Translations under genes and position numbers: made by a program
From: Longilinea arvoryzae
GTDB lineage: Bacteria; Chloroflexota; Anaerolineae; Anaerolineales; Anaerolineaceae
Length of the DNA stretch: 64,000 bases
Reading direction: 5' to 3'
Assembly: GCF_001050235.1 (NCBI RefSeq)
Contig: NZ_DF967972.1
Coordinates: 1,068,475-1,132,474 of the forward strand
Shown: piece by piece, positions 62,433-64,000 of the stretch
Layout: each line of letters begins with the position of its first letter
Position numbering within the stretch: position 1 is the stretch's first letter
Notes under the pieces: generated by a model
What the model was told of the DNA's origin: nothing
The model's input: only the letters and a program-made list of their open reading frames with translations
The model's database searches: none

Positions 62433-63065
62433 TTGAAAACACGCATTCTCATCGCGGATGATCACCCTTTCATTCGCGCTGGAATTAGAAGTGAATTTGT
62501 TCGTCACGATGACTTTGAAGTAGTGGCCGAGGCTGAAACAACAAACAAGGTTTTGGAATATGTTGGTAAACTGCCGGTGGACGTGGTTTTGCTGGATATC
62601 AATATGCCCGGTGTGAAATCCATCGAAGTGGTCAAAACCATCAGGAAGAATTATCCTCAGGTAAAAACCATTATCCTTACTGTCCATTCGGACAAGGGCA
62701 TGGTACTTTCTATGCTGAAGGCCGGAGCGGATGGGTATGCGTTGAAGGACGAAAACCCCAATAACGTCCTTGAAGCAGTTCGTGCGGTAATGAATGGCAA
62801 AAATTGGATAAGCCCGACGGTGGCATCGTACTTGATTGGGCAGATCGGCGGCAAGTCCGCTTCGATCAGCGACAATTTGCTTTCGGATAGAGAAAGTACA
62901 GTCGTGCGGCTAATATGTGATGGTATGACCACCCGTCAGATTGCCGAACAGATCAAAATGTCCGAAAGAACTGTCGAAACGCACATCACCAATATCTATG
63001 CCAAGTTAGGAGTGAATTCGCGCCAGAAAGTCGTTTGTTGGGCGAAGGAAAATGGCGTGGCTTAG
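62433..63065 (+). CDS. comA: ComA-like response regulator (NarL/LuxR type)
   Basis: TTG 62433 is chosen because GGAGG lies five bases upstream; an in-frame ATG at 62421 overlaps that site. The 210-residue protein has a receiver domain with phospho-acceptor Asp55 (VVLLDINMPG), acidic pair DDH at the start, Thr in ILTVHS and Lys in ALKDENP. A LuxR-type HTH follows (LLSDRESTVVRLICDGMTTR, then VETHITNIYAKLGVNSRQKV). It is presumably phosphorylated by the adjoining kinase and binds the TTGCGG dyads at 58782 and 63138. Confidence 0.85.
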   Translation: MKTRILIADDHPFIRAGIRSEFVRHDDFEVVAEAETTNKVLEYVGKLPVDVVLLDINMPGVKSIEVVKTIRKNYPQVKTIILTVHSDKGMVLSMLKAGADGYALKDENPNNVLEAVRAVMNGKNWISPTVASYLIGQIGGKSASISDNLLSDRESTVVRLICDGMTTRQIAEQIKMSERTVETHITNIYAKLGVNSRQKVVCWAKENGVA

Positions 63066-63092
63066 CCAGTGACTGGCGATCCAAGGATCGAG

Positions 63093-63127
63093 GAGCCGTT
63101 CTGGTTGTGGAACGGCTCTTTTGTTTT
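63093..63127 (+). terminator. Intrinsic terminator of the com operon
   Basis: Perfect 9-bp stem GAGCCGTTC with GAACGGCTC, eight-base loop, followed by TTTTGTTTT. It separates the com operon from the next promoter. Confidence 0.85.
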
Positions 63128-63137
63128 CTGGCTCTAT

Positions 63138-63165
63138 TTGCGGGAATCCGCAGCGATAATTGCGG
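63138..63165 (+). promoter_or_regulatory. Second ComA-type tripartite site
   Basis: TTGCGG-GAAT-CCGCAG (63138-63153), then seven bases and TGCGG (63161-63165). It differs from the comX site only in the last base of the dyad, shares the same GAAT spacer, and has identical distances to the third element and to the -35. Confidence 0.8.
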
Positions 63166-63175
63166 ATAGAGCGGA

Positions 63176-63204
63176 GAGACAGGAGAATCGAACCTCCGTA
63201 TAAT
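63176..63204 (+). promoter_or_regulatory. Promoter of the second quorum-regulated operon
   Basis: -35 GAGACA (63176-63181), 17-base spacer and a perfect -10 TATAAT (63199-63204). The -35 starts ten bases after the third ComA element, exactly as at comX. Confidence 0.7.
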
Positions 63205-63205
63205 C

Positions 63206-63248
63206 CCCTCTCGTTGAACAGCACCAACGAAACGAGAGAGGGTTTTTT
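63206..63248 (+). terminator. Terminator-like hairpin in the 5' leader (possible attenuator)
   Basis: CCCTCTCGTT pairs with AACGAGAG(AG)GG, followed by six T. It begins about one base after the -10 and would form at the very 5' end of the transcript, ahead of the ATG at 63291, so it may attenuate the operon or simply stabilise the mRNA end. Confidence 0.5.
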
Positions 63249-63290
63249 ATTCTCACGGGCTGTTCACTATATCCTACGGTAGAGGGTAAT

Positions 63291-63722
63291 ATGCCATCAC
63301 AACCGATTGCTTCAACTGATCCGGTATATAGCCTATCTCTCCCTGTCGCCCAGGCGATGCGGGAGCTGGCAGATCGCCTGTCTGCTCTTTGTAGCAAATC
63401 CGATCAAGAGCAGATTTATATGCTGAGTTCTGATTTAAAAAGAATAGGCTGGAACTCGCTGTTTGTCAGTTCCTCGATAGATAGCTCTCTCCAGTTCACC
63501 AGGCGTAAGAGAGGAGCCGCCGGGGAAGAAACCAGGAACGAGTTTTCGCGCCAGCTTGATAGCCTGCTGGTTGCAGCTAAATATCTCGCCCGCAGCGTTA
63601 AGAATTTGAAGGAAGTAGAGTTGGCAATGCCAGATCGTTCGAAAGATTATCAGGACGTGTATGCATGTCTGGCAGAAAAATTGGGGGAAATCGTCCGTGA
63701 GTGCCAACGATCCGAAAACTGA
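63291..63722 (+). CDS. Unknown helical protein, first gene of second quorum-regulated operon
   Basis: 143 residues; ATG after GAGGGTAAT. Soluble, all-helical in appearance (VAQAMRELADRLSALCSKS, then FSRQLDSLLVAAKYLARSV), with no recognised family. The ComA-type site, the promoter and the leader hairpin upstream make it a likely target of the neighbouring signalling system. It overlaps the next gene. Confidence 0.6.
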   Translation: MPSQPIASTDPVYSLSLPVAQAMRELADRLSALCSKSDQEQIYMLSSDLKRIGWNSLFVSSSIDSSLQFTRRKRGAAGEETRNEFSRQLDSLLVAAKYLARSVKNLKEVELAMPDRSKDYQDVYACLAEKLGEIVRECQRSEN

Positions 63723-63897
63723 AGTGCCCATCGAGGCTTTGGACCCTGCTACGCAAGAGAAGATCCGCGAATTCTGTTATGAGCTGGCACTGGCTTTGCG
63801 GCGGATTACAGGGCGCGTGGTGGAAGATGCAGAGCTAGATCTGCCTGAGGATCTCGGAAGTAGTGAACAGGCGAAAAAAGATTCACAGGAGAAATGA
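63697..63897 (+). CDS. Small unknown protein
   Basis: 66 residues with GTG 63697 after GGGGGAAATC, overlapping the previous gene by 26 bases; an ATG at 63661 is an alternative. The product is acidic and helical (IREFCYELALALRRITGRVV). No family recognised. Confidence 0.5.
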   Translation: MSANDPKTEVPIEALDPATQEKIREFCYELALALRRITGRVVEDAELDLPEDLGSSEQAKKDSQEK

Positions 63898-63907
63898 AAT
63901 CATTCTG

Positions 63908-63935
63908 AGATGCCGGTTTCCCCGGCATCTTTTTT
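63908..63935 (+). terminator. Intrinsic terminator
   Basis: Stem AGATGCCGG with CCGGCATCT, five-base loop, then six T. It closes the two-gene operon. Confidence 0.8.
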
Positions 63936-63947
63936 CGAGGTGAGGTG

Positions 63948-64000
63948 ATGGATATCTTTCCCAACAGCATTGATGATTTGAATAAAAAAATCCAGGGATT
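63948..64000 (+). CDS. Start of a further gene (3' partial)
   Basis: ATG 63948 follows GAGGTGAGGTG. The 17 visible codons (MDIFPNSIDDLNKKIQG) are too few to identify it. It lies after the terminator and has no promoter of its own visible, so read-through may matter. Confidence 0.5.
   Translation, partial: MDIFPNSIDDLNKKIQG

Noticed and set aside
63171..63204. tRNA-like T-arm on the - strand (GGAG, TTCGATT loop, CTCC) ending in TCTCCGC
   Set aside because: No matching 5' acceptor, D-arm or anticodon arm is found within 90 bases; the region is better explained by the promoter and leader hairpin.

Overview
This window looks like a chromosome or integrative-element segment from a Chloroflexota bacterium, probably Anaerolineae-like. 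That placement is inferred from a Tad/Flp pilus locus with no outer-membrane secretin in view, from moderately GC-rich core genes, and from the mosaic of accessory modules; no rRNA or other marker gene is present to confirm it. No tRNA, rRNA or CRISPR array was found.

Layout. (1) 1-12.1 kb, + strand: a compact Tad/Flp pilus operon (CpaE-like ATPase, CpaB, CpaF/TadA, TadB, TadC, three short Flp-like pilins, four TadE/G-like pseudopilins, an Ig-repeat surface protein, a lytic transglycosylase, two A24 prepilin peptidases). Most genes overlap by a few bases, and an HNH-like gene sits in the middle. (2) 12.1-23.8 kb: a clearly AT-rich metabolic operon (HAD phosphatase, FGGY kinase, BshC-like protein, flavin reductase, PLP aminotransferase, VOC protein, MFS transporter, RuBisCO-like protein). 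Its last two genes are wrecked by three copies of one IS3-family element, two of which are chimeric. (3) 23.8-30.2 kb: a small membrane protein, an unknown protein, and a methyltransferase-helicase whose DECH box is interrupted by an intein. Inside the intein lies a complete zinc-finger/DUF559-type endonuclease gene in a DIFFERENT reading frame with its own ribosome binding site. (4) 30.2-58.1 kb, all on the - strand: a defence island. From its 5' end it holds an excisionase-like HTH protein, a very large DUF1998 helicase with a C-terminal nuclease-like domain, a SNF2 helicase, a zinc-finger protein and an Eco57I-type methylase (a DISARM-like set). These are followed by small unknown proteins separated by repeated copies of the methylase zinc-finger tail, a CBS-DUF4268 protein, and a 2161-residue Avs-like STAND NTPase with a DUF4297/Cap4-like N terminus. 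(5) 58.3-64 kb, + strand: an XRE regulator, then a ComQXPA-like quorum-sensing operon in the order X-Q-P-A. It is preceded by a perfect ComA-type box, and a second, identically spaced box lies in front of the following operon.

The two observations I rate highest are the out-of-frame endonuclease nested in the intein (27741-28802) and the ComQXPA-like circuit whose two putative promoters share one architecture to the base (58782-58848 and 63138-63204).
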